A DNA stretch of 64,000 nucleotides from Balaenoptera acutorostrata (GCF_949987535.1 NC_080064.1:129732708-129796707); one strand, 5' to 3'. Positions 46,930 through 59,428 are shown, counted from the stretch's first letter. The notes: generated from the sequence alone by a model not told the origin. Made by a program: numbers and translations.

Positions 46930-47850
46930 ACACCTAATCTAAAACAATATCCTCTGAGGCAAGAGTATCACTTCTCCCACAGATTGACTGGTCAAAATAC
47001 CAGCCAGTGTATTCAGAAAAGGACAAAGAGGGCCAAAAAGAGTGGGGCTTCACTTGGATCACACCTCGCTGAAACTGTAACGCACAATTGTTTTGATTCC
47101 TGAGGTACTCCTCGACACCGTGCTGCAGCACACTCATAATAATACCAATTATGGGAGAGGTGTCACCTTACAGTGGATTCAAAAATATCTATAATGGGGC
47201 CTAACGTACACAAGGCCATCCAGCAAGTCACTCAGAATTGCATGACTTGTGCTAAAAATAATTCAGACTGCTGTCAGACCTCCCCAGATGGGGACTCAAC
47301 ACAGAGGAACTTGCCCCACCGAGGACTGGAAAAAGACTTAAATGCCTCAGGCTGCAGGAAATTTTAGATAACCTGCTAGTGTTTGTAGATACTAGTGTTG
47401 ATACTTTTTCAGGATGGGTGGAAGCATATCCTACCTGGACAGAAAGTCTGAGGTGGTTAAAGCCCTCCTGAAGGAAATTATCCCCTGATTTGGATTAAGG
47501 CATTGAAACTACGTTCGTCCTGGAGACCACAATCAATGGGTAAAACCAAGAAAACGAATCAATCATACATTAAAAAGGAACATCTCTAAAATATGTCAAG
47601 AGACTAATATAACTTGGAATAAGACCATTCCAGTTGCCCTGCCATGGATAATAGTGGCTCCCAGAAGCAGGCTTAAATTAAGCCCCTTTAAAATATTGTA
47701 TCATAGGCCATTCCAGGTATCTGCCCAGGAGGGAGAATCTATAAATGCTGTAAAAGACTGAGCAGTTACCAATTGTGTTAAAACTTTGGACACTATACCA
47801 ACCTCTGCTCATGAGTTTGCCTCGAACAGGTCTGCCTATCCAACTGAGGT
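46930..47850 (+). pseudogene. pol: Retroviral pol remnant (RT start and integrase pieces)
   Basis: Pol makes reverse transcriptase and integrase. Only LKQYPLRQE (46939-46965) from the RT N-terminus remains. The RT catalytic core and RNase H are absent. Integrase begins near 47085: QNCMTCAKNN at about 47233-47262 carries the CXXC half of the zinc-binding domain, TFSGWVEAYPTWTES (47403-47447) is in the catalytic core, and the core segment with the second Asp is missing. C-terminal pieces (LKLSPFKILYHRPFQ at about 47669-47713, then HEFASNRSAYPTEV at about 47809-47850) follow in shifted frames. Stops occur throughout. Confidence 0.8.
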
Positions 47851-48157
47851 AAATGGTAATTTTATTGTAGCTAGAGAAGGGTCAACCTATTTGTTTAATT
47901 TTATCCAAATGGCACAGGAATTTAGTATATGTATTGGGAATTGGAAACAAACCCCAAGTTCAATTACAAATTAGACGACGATGTGCTAAGTGGTTTCATC
48001 AGGTTCAAATAGTTGTAGATTAAAAAAAAAAAATTTTTACTACTGACTAAAGATTCTAAGGAATATTCATTGCCCCCCCCTTTCAACAGGAAGTAGCCAG
48101 AGTGGTCTTTGTCCCTTTCCCCACAAGACTGTGGAATGGACATTGAAAGTGAGGAAT
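47851..48157 (+). pseudogene. Proviral 3' remnant, possibly env scrap, with polypurine tract
   Basis: A short frame after the integrase C-terminus (to 47974) could be a scrap of env, but no signal peptide, cleavage site or transmembrane segment is visible, so env is essentially deleted. The purine-rich gaaagtgaggaat just before 48158 is in the position of the plus-strand primer tract. Confidence 0.35.
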
Positions 48158-48595
48158 TGTAATAGGGAAGAAACTTCGTATTCTATTACAGGTTAATCAC
48201 TAAAAGGATGTTGCCTAATAAACTTAAATTACACATAATGGCCCATCTCTGGGCACCCTGCCTCCCAGGTAATGAGCATTATGCTAAAATATCTTTGTTT
48301 AGCTCACATGAAACATCCTGACCAGACCCATCTGTGAATGACTGCAGGGAGGAAGAAATTAACACATCCCTTCTGGAGGCTGACTGGAACCAGGAAATGC
48401 TTGACTTTACTCCCTCCCCTTTTAGTATAAAAGAAGCCTGGGTTCTAACTCAGGCAAAATGGTTCTTGGGCATGATTCTACCATCTTCTTGGTCTGCTGG
48501 CTTTCCAAATAAAGTCCCTATTCCTTGCCCTAATAACTTGTCTCCATTTATTGGTTTGTCAGGCAGTGAGCAGTACAAACTTGGGCTTGGTAACA
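48158..48595 (+). repeat. 3' LTR of the class I provirus
   Basis: Starts TGTAATAGGG and ends ...GGTAACA. The TATA box agtataaaagaag is at about 48424. The polyadenylation signal aataaa is at about 48509. Aligns end to end with 42271-42715. Confidence 0.93.
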
Positions 48596-48880
48596 TAGTT
48601 AGTGACCTGTGATGGAGATATCAACTCCTACACCTCACAATGCTCTCAATATGTGCTTTTAGAGGTGGAGTAACAAGGAATGGGACTGCAAAGTGGCCCA
48701 GAACCTCTCAGATTAGCCCCTTTTCTTACAGCAAATGGAGCTCATAGGTCCCAAGAGATCCTGTGTACTCGGCTGCACACAGCAGCTACACCACTCACAA
48801 TCAGGTGTTCTGGTGAGGGTGGACACACTGACAGACCTGTGAGTCACTCAGCCACTGCTTATTGACGATCTATTAAGGGG
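48596..48880. other. Unassigned flank of the provirus
   Basis: No gene or named repeat. Confidence 0.5.
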
Positions 48881-48884
48881 GAAA

Positions 48885-49330
48885 CACTATACTACAAAGG
48901 GAGATCAGATATAAAGCTTATCCTCTCCCATTTTATAAAATAGTGCGAAGATAAATTATGCACACAGTGAATTATAATTCAAGATAGAAAATAAGTTCCA
49001 TAGGAGAAGTACAGAGAAAGTATAAAGTGTGTCCAAAGGAGGGAAAGATTACTTCCAATGCATGGCAGGAAGAGAAGCTTTCTTAAAGAGAGAATTTAAA
49101 CTGAAGCAGATAAGATTTGGATCCATGGAGACAGTTTTAAAGGACAGGTCAAGGGATTGTACCAACACAGGCTACAAGCTAGGTATGTGATGGGTGTGCG
49201 TGAGAGAGAGAGCTGAAGAGAAATCTAAATATGAGTTACTTATGGTAAGAGTTGATAGTTTGAGCTATCTAAAGCATTAAGAAAGGTATGGCTAGAAGTG
49301 GAGCATGTTGTTGGAAAAGACCTCTAATTT
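48885..49330 (-). mobile_element. Ancient LINE-2-like repeat
   Basis: It shows 'tgcttattgacgatctattaagggg', then 'ggaagagaagctttcttaaagagag', 'gaagcagataagatttgg' and later 'ctgaagagaaatctaaatatgag'. This resembles the old repeat family at 17750, but is weakly preserved. Confidence 0.35.
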
Positions 49331-49334
49331 CTAA

Positions 49335-49890
49335 GACCACCTCTGTCTTCCCCTCTTCCCATCTTCAGCCTAGGTTAGGTCCAGTTCATGATGGTTCTTT
49401 AGTGCCAGCCTAAGAAATGTGGCTCCTGATAATTAGGGTATGGGGAGAGTCTGAAATGCTTTATGCTTTTTTAACCAGGGATGAGAAACCCAAAGCTGTC
49501 CTTTAGGAAGGCAAATCTGACAGCATTATTTGAAGACATTGGAAGACTAGGGAGTCAGAATCAAACTCAAAATTATTAATACTATTAGGGGTCTTTGTAC
49601 TCAAAATTGTGAAGTTTTTCAACAAATCATAATATGAAAGAGTATCTATTAAAAATCCATGTTAGCATACCACTCTCTGTACAGTTTATACAGCTGATAT
49701 TTCAAAGATACATTAATCTCATCTGCTTTTATAAATCTCATAGTCTTATTACAAAATACAATGTAAAAGGACAAAAAAGGCTATAAAGCTGAAAAGATAT
49801 GTAAGTTATCAAGTATAGACGAAGTTCAATGAAAAAACATATACTGCAGCAATGTTTTTAAGTATTTACACACTCGTTAAAATCTAGATT
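49335..49890. other. Unassigned AT-rich sequence
   Basis: No coding region or named repeat. Confidence 0.5.
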
Positions 49891-49892
49891 AC

Positions 49893-50110
49893 TAGGCTAA
49901 TAAGAGCAAGGTCAGCAAGTTTTTCTGTAAAAAGTCATATAGTAAATAATTTAAGCTTTGGGGGATATTTTGTCTCTGTCACAAATACTAAATTCTGCTG
50001 TTGTAGCAAATAAGTAACTACAGACATTACGTAAAAACTAGGCATGGTTGTGTTTCAATAAAACAGTCCACAAGCATTCAATGGAAGCTAAAACTAGTAG
50101 CTAAAAGTTT
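49893..50110 (+). mobile_element. hAT-type MITE (Charlie group)
   Basis: It shows 'ggtcagcaagtttttctgtaaaaagtcatatagtaaataatttaagctttggggg', 'tttgtctctgtcacaaatactaaattctgctgttgtagc' and 'tggttgtgtttcaataaaac'. This is the well-known non-autonomous hAT repeat, lacking its far end. Confidence 0.75.
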
Positions 50111-50264
50111 GATAATGAACAAGATATTTACATAATCTCAAAGTATACTCCCACAAAATACATATCCATGCTTAATATGTAGTTATCAACTTCATAGTCG
50201 AGAAGCTTGGAAAACAGGTTATTAGCCAAGTGGTAAGATTAACAATACCAGAAATCATGTGTCA

Positions 50265-50864
50265 CCTGAAATAACGCAGTGAGAAGAACACAGCGTCATT
50301 TCTGTGATATTCCTGCCAGAGATGCAAAACATGAATCTAATCATGAGAAAACATGAGACAAACCCAAATTGAAGGATAATCTACAGAGTAACTGATTTGG
50401 ACTCATCAAACGTATCAGTCATAAAAGTAGAAAAACCTGAGGAAATGGTCCAGATCAAAAGAGACTAAAGAGATATGACAAGTAAATACATCATTCTCGA
50501 TTGGATCCTAGACCTTAAAAAGGATATTATTGGGATAATTGGCAATGGATTGCATGTTACTTGTACCATTGTGAATTTCCTGGTTTCCATGTTTATACCA
50601 TGGTTATTTATGAGAGTGTTCCTGTTTTTAGAAAATACATACTGAAGCATTAAGGTGTAATGGGACATCATATCTCTAACTTACTTTTGAATGGTTGAGA
50701 AAAACTATGTATAAATATAGGGAGTTAGAGAATGAGAAATCAGTGTGGTAAAATATTAATATTTGGGGCATCTGGGGGAAAAGTATACAAGAATTCTTCA
50801 CACAATTTTTGCCACTTTTCTATAAGCTTGAAATGATTAAAAGTACAAAATTTAAAAATGATTT
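50265..50864 (+). mobile_element. Ancient L1 (L1M type) 3' end
   Basis: Contains the old-L1 3' pattern: 'ggcaatggattgcatg...atttcctggtttccatg', 'tttttagaaaatacatactgaagcattaaggtgtaatgg', 'aaaactatgtataaatatagg' and the end 'cttttctataagcttgaaatgattaaaagtac'. It is much older than the other L1 copies here. Confidence 0.75.
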
Positions 50865-50865
50865 A

Positions 50866-52835
50866 CTATCATATATCAACAAAACATATCAACTAAAGGC
50901 AGGAGAAAAACACCCAAATCTCCGGGAATACATAAAAAGATTTTAAAACAATGAGAGGCTGGTGTAACCAACTCATACACTGGGCAGAACATTAATTCAT
51001 CAGAAATTTCCGGCTAACTTTGAACAGAAACTTCTTAACTTCCCACAATATGTAATTCAATTAAGGTAAAAACACTGGGGCTTAGTCAAATAGGAAATGC
51101 TAATGAAATCATGGTGTACTTCAACATGCCTCAAAATAATTCCGTCAATGTTAAAGGAGCTACACACATAAAAATTGAAGGATGGGTCATAAAAAGCATA
51201 TCACTATGATGGTGTGTGTATTACCAATGGCCTAGAGCTGCCATCAGATTTAAACTTAAATCAAAAGTTATACTTAAATAGAGCTAATCCAGGTATTACT
51301 GGTCTCTAGATTTATGCAATTTACAGACCCCTGCTCTAGGAAAAAAAGAATACAAAATTATGAATAAAAATAAGGTATGACAGTGAAGATTAAGAAAGAG
51401 AAAATAAATCATGACAAATTACAAATTTTTTAAAGCTGACAAATACAATAATCCAAAAAAATGTATTATTTTTGTTAATTAGATGCTTGGCATGACTTCA
51501 TTCGTTTCCCTAGATGTTGTGGCAACGTATCTTTTGATCACCTTTTCATATGACAAAATTCTGTGATGACATAGTCTATACAGAAATAGGAAGGGACTTA
51601 TGCTAGCGAGGAGCCCTGAATCCTAAGATTCATTAGCAACAAATAAATCCACCTCTGCCTCAAAATAAGATGTTTCTCAGATGTTACCATGCATACAGAA
51701 AACACTGAAACAATGATCTCTGAGCTTTTGAAGGCCTAGATAAATGTAGAAGTCCAGGAGCTCTACCTAACCAACCTAGTATGTTGACCCTTTAATCACC
51801 TTATGGATATTTAATCATGAACAGTTTAAAAATAAACTTTTGAAACACAATGGGAGTTGGTGGTTATTTATGCACAAGAGTGACATGGGACTAAAAAGTC
51901 TATTGCTAATAAATAAGTCTAAAAGAGCTCCTTCAGTAAGTATAAATAAAAATTCTAAGTGATAAGAAAGCATTGTGTCATGATTTACTTGACCACACTT
52001 TGTGTGTTACATAAACTATTGGTGTATCTTACAATCAAGTGCATCTTGGATTCACTTACATAAGGCCCATTAATTTTGTTCCCTTGCTTATTATGAGAAA
52101 GTTTAGCTCAGAGGTCAGGGGGTTTAGGACAACTAAAAGCATTTACAAAAAATGAAAATTTACAGGATCTAAAACCCATTAGTTTGTGAACTGGGTTGGA
52201 CCTAATTAGGACAGTTGGGGTCCTGTCTGAGTAGAGTCCCAGTGGCAAGATGGTACAAAAGCAAGCAGGTGCAGAAAGAACCAGAGAACAGACTTGAGCT
52301 AAAGTCCTATTAAAGGTACAAAGTGAGAAAGCTAATTCTAGAGCAGGAGCAAGAAGGTCAAGAGTCAAAGCAGGTAGAACTTGGAGGACTGCCAAAAACA
52401 AGATGCGAGCCTCAGTGTTACCTCGGTTAAAGTTCATGCTTTCCTCTCACGACTCCTTAAAGAGTTCCAGGAACACAGCTGGAAAACATCTAGCATATCA
52501 GGAGTAGTTGAAAGAATTGCACCTGTTTAATCAGCAAAGACTAAAGAGTTAGAACCGTCCTCACATTAAAGGGATGCAGCCATGCAGAAAAGGGAGCGAA
52601 TTTATTCCATATGTTTCCACATGCAAAACTAAGACCAACATGTGGAATTTACAAGGAGACAGATTCTGAGTGCTGAACGCATGGACTTTGCTAGAATTAT
52701 TTGCCTCCGTTCACCGGGAAGAGTGCTTGAACTTTCTAAATTATCAATGATATTGGTTACATTAATAAAAATAAGGAAGAACAGCTCAGCAATTACCATA
52801 GTTTAGTTGTGGAAAGGAAGCTAATGATCCCTTCT
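50866..52835. other. Repeat-poor region, no gene seen
   Basis: About 2 kb. The reverse frame at 52108-52437 (109 codons) shows no recognisable protein. Confidence 0.45.
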
Positions 52836-52839
52836 GAGC

Positions 52840-53065
52840 TTAGGTATTTTAATAGTGTGTAGTGCTTATTCAGTTTTATCTTACACACATTGCATTTAAT
52901 TCTCACAACCACTCTATGACATCGGTTGTATCATTTTATAGATGAGGCAACTGAGACACCGAGATTACATAACTTGCCCAGAGTCATACAAAGATGAGTG
53001 GTCAAGCCAGGATTTGAACAGAATGAACCTGGTTCTAGAGTCTCTGTTTCAACCACCACACTTTT
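52840..53065 (-). mobile_element. MIR SINE (antisense), nearly complete
   Basis: It shows 'cattgcatttaattctcacaaccactctatgacatcgg', 'ttatagatgaggcaactgagacac' and 'ggtcaagccaggatttgaacag'. Confidence 0.88.
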
Positions 53066-53069
53066 CCAT

Positions 53070-53835
53070 CTGGCAGAGAAGAGCTAGAATAGAGTCCAGT
53101 ACCTTATGAGAGGTGAATTAAGTGCTTTTTTTGCTACATTCTACAAGTCTCAGATCATGCTGGATATTAGTTCAAATTTTGTTGATGTCAGATCACCCAC
53201 CTTATTTTTGGTTATGTTTAATCTGTGTTAGCAATGCTGACCATTTAGCCCTATTAAACAAAGTGCTTGTAAGTTACCACAATACAAGATATAAGACACT
53301 AGATGTATGAAACAACAAATCCTTTTTGACCATATTAAAAATACTAATTAAAAACCAAAATCTCTTTTGCTTTTTTTCTTTTTTTGGCCTTCCTCCAGAT
53401 TTTCAACATCATCAAAAACTGGCATTTGCTTTCTTTCTTCAGTTTACAAGAACTTTGAAAGTTCAGCAGCCCTAGCTCAGCCCCCATTAGAAATGCTCAC
53501 TCAGCCTCAGCCACATGCCAAACAATCTTCTGTTTATTCCACTGCAGTTAATTCAAAGTCATGAGAGTGACACAGATGATTAAGTGCAAGAGCTGACGAT
53601 GTGTGCAGTGGGGTAGTCAGACTGAGTACATGCCCAAAGAAGAAAAATCACTCCAAGTTGTCCAGAGTCAGTAATCACACTGTTAAGAAAATGCACTATT
53701 AAGGAAAGGCAGATGTCCTGGATAACAGGATATTTTTCTTAGCTAGGAAATCCTATTTCAAATGAAGATATGAAGATGCATTGCTTTGAGATTTCTAAGG
53801 AGTCTCAGGAAATGCAACAGAGGACTGGTTCCCAG
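53070..53835. other. Unassigned sequence
   Basis: Contains a T-rich stretch near 53371-53386. No gene seen. Confidence 0.45.
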
Positions 53836-53839
53836 GAAA

Positions 53840-54020
53840 AGGAATAAAGGTAGTAACAATTACTGTGCAACTACCAGGTGTCATAGCATTTACCAGACAT
53901 TTTAACATTATGATCTAATTCAATCCTCCCAAAGCCAGAGGTCACTAAAGAGTCAGTGGTAGCTACAACTTGAACTCAGTTCATGATTCCAAATCCATGG
54001 TCATCCTACTATATTAAACT
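53840..54020 (-). mobile_element. MIR fragment (antisense), internally deleted
   Basis: It shows 'gcatttaccagacattttaacattatgatctaattcaatcctc', then 'ctacaacttgaactcagttc'. The central 'gatgaggaaactgagg' segment is lost. Confidence 0.65.
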
Positions 54021-54024
54021 GTTT

Positions 54025-55435
54025 AATATATTGAGTAATATATTGACAAATTTGCCTTTAATAAGGCATTCTGAGTTTTCTTCCCAGAGTCTAATGCTGT
54101 ACCAGATATATGTTGTGGTTGCTGTAATGAGGTAATACAGCCAAATTAACCTGTGGAAGCGTTAAAGAATGTGTTTAATGGGACTGTCAGCAATTGCTCG
54201 GTGGTGCCAGAGCTGCAAGTCCATGAACTTTTCAAGAAGAAAGCTGTGGGCAACCCATATTTTCAATCTGGAAATGATGGAGATAGCACTTAGATCTCAG
54301 CAACTACACTATAGTGCTTACCTTGCGGATTGAGATGTGGGCCTTACCTACATGATTCACAGGCTGAAGTCTGCATATGTCAGGATGTATAAATTTATGT
54401 GATGAAAGAGCCAAACAAGGAAGTGCAACCTCAGCAGAGAACCTGGGGCAGACATGGAGACAGAAATAAGGAGATCTAGGACTGCTACAGAAAGCCAGGT
54501 GTAGGTAACAAAACTTCTGAGGAAAGGAGGGCGAAGCCTGTGGGTATTAGACCATGAAGGGGAAACAGAAGTTACAAATGAAGAAAAGAGATTCCAAAGG
54601 TGCACACCAGCTGTCTTCAAAGTTAAACAGACTCAGAGTTTTAGCCTCTATAGTCCTGGAAATAAAACAAGGACCAATGATTCAGTGCTACAGAAATCTG
54701 TGTCTTAGCCCATAGAAGAAACAACTAAAAACCAGATTCAACCGAAAATGGAATGAGTTGTGTGGGGCGGTAGGAAGATTCTTGTTAATGGAGATGCCAT
54801 CTCACTCAGTAAACACACACACACACCACAACACTTCTGGGCCAAATTGCCATTGCCATTGCCATGGGTACTATGAAGATATCACGTAATTCATGTGTTC
54901 TATGATTTTCCCTAGTGCCTCCCATCTTTCTCTGTAGGAAAAGAGCTGCAATACTTGCTCCATGTTCGGAAAATTATCTTTCCTGACTTTTCTCTGCTTA
55001 GTACATGCCTCATTAGTGTCCAGTGTAACTTGGACCCAATCATGCTTTTTTTCTGATTACCCTATTTTGACATGTCATTGTTCCCACATTTATCACTCTA
55101 TAATATTAATACTTCCTCTTTAGCAGCATGTCAGTAGCTCACCTTCAAATGCAACCCATGAGATTTGTTGGGTTCTGATAGTGGGACAGTAAAGTACAAA
55201 GATCAAAAGCTAGAAGAGAGATTATGATGAAATATCCCCCTTGTCAATTATACATTGTTCTGTCTGAATCAATATTTCCCTCATCTCTTAATTTACCCAT
55301 TCTCAGGCCATAGAATATTTTTCTTTGCTTTTCAGGTCCATTTTAAGTTCATTGCATTAGTATTCTCAGGCTAGCTCATTTGGCCTCCATTGTTGTTCCT
55401 GGCAGTTGATTTTTGTTGCATTATCACTTTTGTAT
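54025..55435. other. Unassigned sequence
   Basis: No gene. A short (CA)n lies at about 54812-54826 and a (TGCCAT)3 run at about 54848-54866. Confidence 0.45.
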
Positions 55436-55439
55436 TCAA

Positions 55440-55590
55440 GGAACCATGGAATTATAGAGCTGGAAGAGATCCTAGAAATCATTTACAAGAAATGCCTCAT
55501 TTTATAAATAGAAAACTATAGCTTCTTAGAAGTGATATGATTTGCCCAAGGTCATAGGAATGGAAGCAGAACTGGAACCACTCTTTCAAG
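55440..55590 (-). mobile_element. Ancient MIR/L3-like repeat (antisense)
   Basis: It shows 'attatagagctggaagagatcctagaaatcattt', 'cctcattttataaatagaaaac' and 'tttgcccaaggtcataggaatgg', the same family as 11055-11240. Confidence 0.55.
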
Positions 55591-55594
55591 GGTA

Positions 55595-56270
55595 TCATCC
55601 TGACTTCCCTGTCATAGGAAAATTGCCGATTTTCAGGTAATAATTGCTGATGACAACTGACCTACCCTGACACCTGCCATCTGACCATTCCTCTTACTGA
55701 GGCCCCAAGCAGCCAGGCTCTGATTATCTGACTAATTCATCTCTTAAAAACTATTATAGGAAAAAACTATACAGGCTTTTCTTCATCAAAGACAATCACT
55801 TCTTTTGATTTAAAAATCATTATATAGAAGGCACCAGTTCAATAAGAAATCCAGTTATACTTACCTTTGGCAATATTGGTGTGTGTGTGTGTGTGTATGT
55901 GTGTGTGTGATAAAGGAGAAGGGGATTTAAAAGATTTATATGAACCAAAATCAAGTGAAATAAATAATATTAATTCTAAGAAGAAGGCATTTTTTCTTGT
56001 CCTGTGCCACTACCTAAATTAAAGATACATGGGGTTGTTTATTTTAAAAGTAGTGTAAATTTGAACAAAACCTATCCATTTTCTAAATCTGAAACAAAAC
56101 AAAACTGGGATATCAAAAATCTCAGACCAAATCTGTGCCATACATTTGTGTCTTTCATTCTGTTTGAGTTCCTAATCAGTGCTAAATTACTACAGATGGC
56201 ACAAATACTGTCATCCTACAAACATCAATTCACCTAGAGATCAACCGGCCCACAGTCCATCCGGTGGAAG
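55595..56270. other. Unassigned sequence with microsatellite
   Basis: No gene. Contains the (GT)n tract at 55879-55909. Confidence 0.45.
55879..55909 (+). repeat. (GT)n microsatellite
   Basis: GT repeats over 31 bases, broken once by TATG. Confidence 0.95.
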
Positions 56271-56274
56271 AAAG

Positions 56275-56490
56275 GAAACTGATATTTACTGAGCATCAAC
56301 TGTGTGTTAAACTCTTTCATATGCATTATCTTGTGTTAATGCCCATGATGATCTTGAGAGGTAGATATTGTTATTCCATTTGCCTTTAATAGATGAGGGA
56401 ACTGAGATCATACACCTTAAAAATGCTAAAGCCAGAACTTGAATGAAGATCTGGTTAATCTCTTTTTTTCTCTACACCATACTGCCTGTT
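56275..56490 (-). mobile_element. MIR SINE (antisense)
   Basis: It shows 'gatatttactgagcatcaactgtgtg', 'gatcttgagaggtagatattgttattcc' and 'agatgagggaactgag'. Confidence 0.85.
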
Positions 56491-56494
56491 CCCA

Positions 56495-57400
56495 AAGACC
56501 ACCAATATACCACAGGATATTCACTGAGCAGGAGTGTGTCAACCATTAGAAAATGAAGCAAAAGAAGGAAAGGACACTGTGGAAACCTAGAAGAATGTTC
56601 AAGTGGCTCAGCAGTCTGAGCAAGAAGAAGCATCTGCCAGCAGTGGAGGAGAGAGGTCAAGTGGCCTGCTCAAGCGAAGCAGCAAAATAGAGGCTGAGAC
56701 AAGGTCCTCTTGTCAGTCCTCACCTTGAGCCTGGGCAGAATACCAACACCATCACACATGTTTTACATAGGTGGGCCTTCTTTAGGAGCAAGGAGCAAGA
56801 TGGGCAATTGATAGTTTGAGATAAGGGATATAAGTATCCATCAATGCCCTGGATCCACTGCGTCAGTGATGGGGGCACAAGCAAGGCTCTCAAAACTTTT
56901 CTTATAAATGAGAGGCATTATTTATTACAGCGAAATCTTACACTATTCCAATCCAAATGTTGCTGTGTACACGGTATGCTAAGGGATTATAGGACTCAGA
57001 GACTGTTATTTTTAAAAATGAAAACTATTTTCTAGGGACTGTCACCTGTACAGTTATAGAAACGTTCAGGGCCAGCCTTCTTCTCCCTGCCAAATATACC
57101 CAGTTTCAGAGTTGGAAGGGATTTTACATGTTTTCCTTATTTTCTTCCCTCCTTTACATTCTCTTTATTTTTTATTCCTTCCTTTCCTCGATTTTAAATT
57201 ATTTTTAAAGTGCTGTGTTTACTGTGTGGTGGGTAATGAATGAACTCAAAGAAGACAGAGAACCCACCAGAGAGGAGCTAGGGAGATGGGACATAATTAT
57301 TTAAGCAAATAGTATTTTTATAGTGGCTCCTAGTATCCATATGTTAGGTCTTTGCCTCTTTTCAATATTTGTCACTTTCTCTCAAATCCTTTTTATCTTT
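56495..57400. other. Unassigned sequence
   Basis: No gene or named repeat. The T/C-rich part at 57120-57200 may be old LINE. Confidence 0.45.
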
Positions 57401-57412
57401 TCATTTCTTTTT

Positions 57413-57717
57413 TTTTTTTAAGTTAATTTATTTATTTATTTTTATATTTATTTTTGGCTGTGTTGGGTCTTCGTTTCTGTGCGAGGGCTTTCTCTAGTTG
57501 CGGCAAGCGGGGGCCACTCTTCATCGCGGTGCGCGGGCCTCTCACTATCGCGGCCTCTCTTGTTGCGGAGCACAGGCTCCAGACGCGCAGGCTCAGTAGT
57601 GTGGCTCACGGGCCTAGTTGCTCCGTGGCATGTGGGATCTTCCCAGACCAGGGCTTGAACCCGTGTCCCCTGCATTGGCAGGCAGATTCTCAACCACTGT
57701 GCCACCAGGGAAGGCCA
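57413..57717 (-). mobile_element. CHR-type tRNA-derived SINE (antisense)
   Basis: Reverse copy: T-rich tail first (57413-57465), then the GC-rich body with cactatcgcgg. The B box reads gggcttgaacc on the plus strand (one change from gggctcgaacc), and the head ends at cagggaaggcc. A 12-bp duplication TCATTTCTTTTT flanks it (57401-57412 and 57718-57729). Open frames inside on either strand are by-products. Confidence 0.96.
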
Positions 57718-57729
57718 TCATTTCTTTTT

Positions 57730-58850
57730 GATTTTTAAATTTTTCTACGTTTTCACCTTCTGTTTCTCAAATGCATTAAATGTTGATTTTAGCCACTCTT
57801 GTGTTCCTTCTAGTTTAGTTTTCATTTCCAAATGATTTTTAAATTTTATTTCAAGTTCTTTCCCAAGTTCTGTACCCACGTTTCTGAGTGTATCTAATTT
57901 TGACTTAGTCTATGAAAATACAAATCAGAACAGTTGCCTCTGATGAGTAGTTGAGTTTTGACTGGAAAAGAAGCATAAAGGAACTTTCTGGAATTGTAGA
58001 AATATTCTGTCTCTTGATCTTGGTTACCTGAGTGTGACCATTTGTCAAAATTTATTGAGCCTATATACTTGAGACTTGGACGTTTTATTGTGTACATAGG
58101 TTTTATCTCAAACTACACACACGCACGTGTATGTATTATTTTTAGGAAAAGAGCTTGGCAAAAATCACCCAGGGATGATGCTGGCAGTGTTTTCTCAGTC
58201 CAAGTCATCTGAGTTCCACTTCTACTAATGTTATTTGCTCCTAAGGATTAGGAACCTGAAGATACTGAATGGGGCTACCATGGAGCTTAGCTAATACCAT
58301 AGCATCTGGAGCATCAATGGAAATGTCCTTCAAGGACTTATTGGCTAGGGGTACAGAAGATCCAGTGCCCCTTTTTAACTCTTTCATGGGGCTCCTTTTC
58401 GATTGCCCAATTGAAAATTTTACGGAAACTGGTCAGCACTCATCATCAGAACAAGTCCCTTTCATGTGGATATTCTGCCTCCAATTCTGGGGAACAGTCT
58501 CTTCCCACGAGGCTAATGTGGCTTTTCTGGGATCCCTGCTCTGTCTGTGGCTTTTAGCATTGTGATTTCAGCCAGCCAAACTCACCTATTACATAAATCC
58601 TGGCTGAGGTATTGGGTGGAGTCCTAGGGATCCAAGGTCCATGATACCTGCTCTCTAGTTGGTTCTACCAGTTAAGGAGATCTTTGCAATCTTGAGAGCA
58701 GATGCTTGAGTTGAGAAGTCCAGCTATTTTTCCACAGGCTATGAGTCTACCCACTAGACTCACCAGTAGTCTCAGCTGCTTCTCACACTGCTAACAACAA
58801 ATTATAGAGAAGCTGTAAGACATGCATCGGTAGAGATAGTGAAGTTAAAG
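57730..58850. other. Unassigned sequence
   Basis: No gene supported. 57730-57900 resembles decayed antisense L1 ORF1-type sequence, weakly. Confidence 0.4.
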
Positions 58851-58852
58851 TG

Positions 58853-58960
58853 ACCAACTTATCCTGGTGTAAACAGGACTTTCCCAGTTTTCACACTGAA
58901 AGTTTTGTGACCCAAGAACCCCCTCGTCCCAGGTAAAATAAATGATTGGTCACCCCTGGT
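58853..58960 (+). mobile_element. Short DNA-transposon-like MITE, copy A
   Basis: About 105 bp with inverted termini GTGACCAA...TTGGTCACCC and the centre 'ggactttcccagtttt...cactgaaag'. The same element occurs in the opposite orientation at 59429-59538. The family name is not certain (hAT-like). Confidence 0.7.
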
Positions 58961-59029
58961 GGCATCCTTGGGGCTCCTGATGCTCTAGGAATTGGGTCTA
59001 CCTAAGCTTAATCTTCTCATTACCCATAG

Positions 59030-59400
59030 TATCTTAAAATGATCATTGACCTTTCTGTCTGATTATAAAAGTAATATAAACTGCTTGTTGAAAATTTATA
59101 AAGAAGAAAAATCACCAATAAACCCCTATTATGCTACGTAAATAATTTTTCCCTGTGCTTTTTCATTTAGCAATATATCATGAAAGTTTCTCTTTTAAAT
59201 GTCCATCAAAGTATGTTTTTTAGTGACTACCTGATAACCCATGTAACTAAATGTACTGTAATTTTAACCATTCCTCTTTGGTTGAATTTGATTTTGGTAT
59301 TTTTTCTCCCTCTAGTTCCTTTCTACTTTAAATAAATGCTCTGATCAACATGCTTGTATACAAATCTTCTCTGTAGTAGTTGGGCATTATCTATTGACCC
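59030..59400. mobile_element. Ancient interspersed repeat (L1M-like or related)
   Basis: It shows 'aagaagaaaaatcaccaataaacccc', 'tttcatttagcaatatatcatgaaagtttc', and 'ctctttggttgaatttgattttggtattttt' with 'aataaatgctctgatcaacatgcttgta', a common old mammalian repeat. A second copy lies at 61085-61400. Confidence 0.45.
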
Positions 59401-59428
59401 CTACCTTGGATCTGCCTTCTTCTCTTAG

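Larger units (their letters stand above)
42271..48595 (+). mobile_element. Class I endogenous retrovirus provirus, LTR to LTR
   Basis: A 6.3-kb provirus in sense orientation: 5' LTR, leader with tandem repeat and splice donor, gag remnants, a protease fragment, a short RT N-terminal remnant, integrase fragments, a possible env scrap, and 3' LTR. Gammaretrovirus-like features are the MGN gag start, a single CCHC zinc knuckle and an RT motif of the LKQYPL type. The two LTRs differ at roughly 12-15% of positions by eye, so the insertion is old. No clean target duplication was found (aagg before, tagt after). Every reading frame is broken and no gene is intact. Confidence 0.93.
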
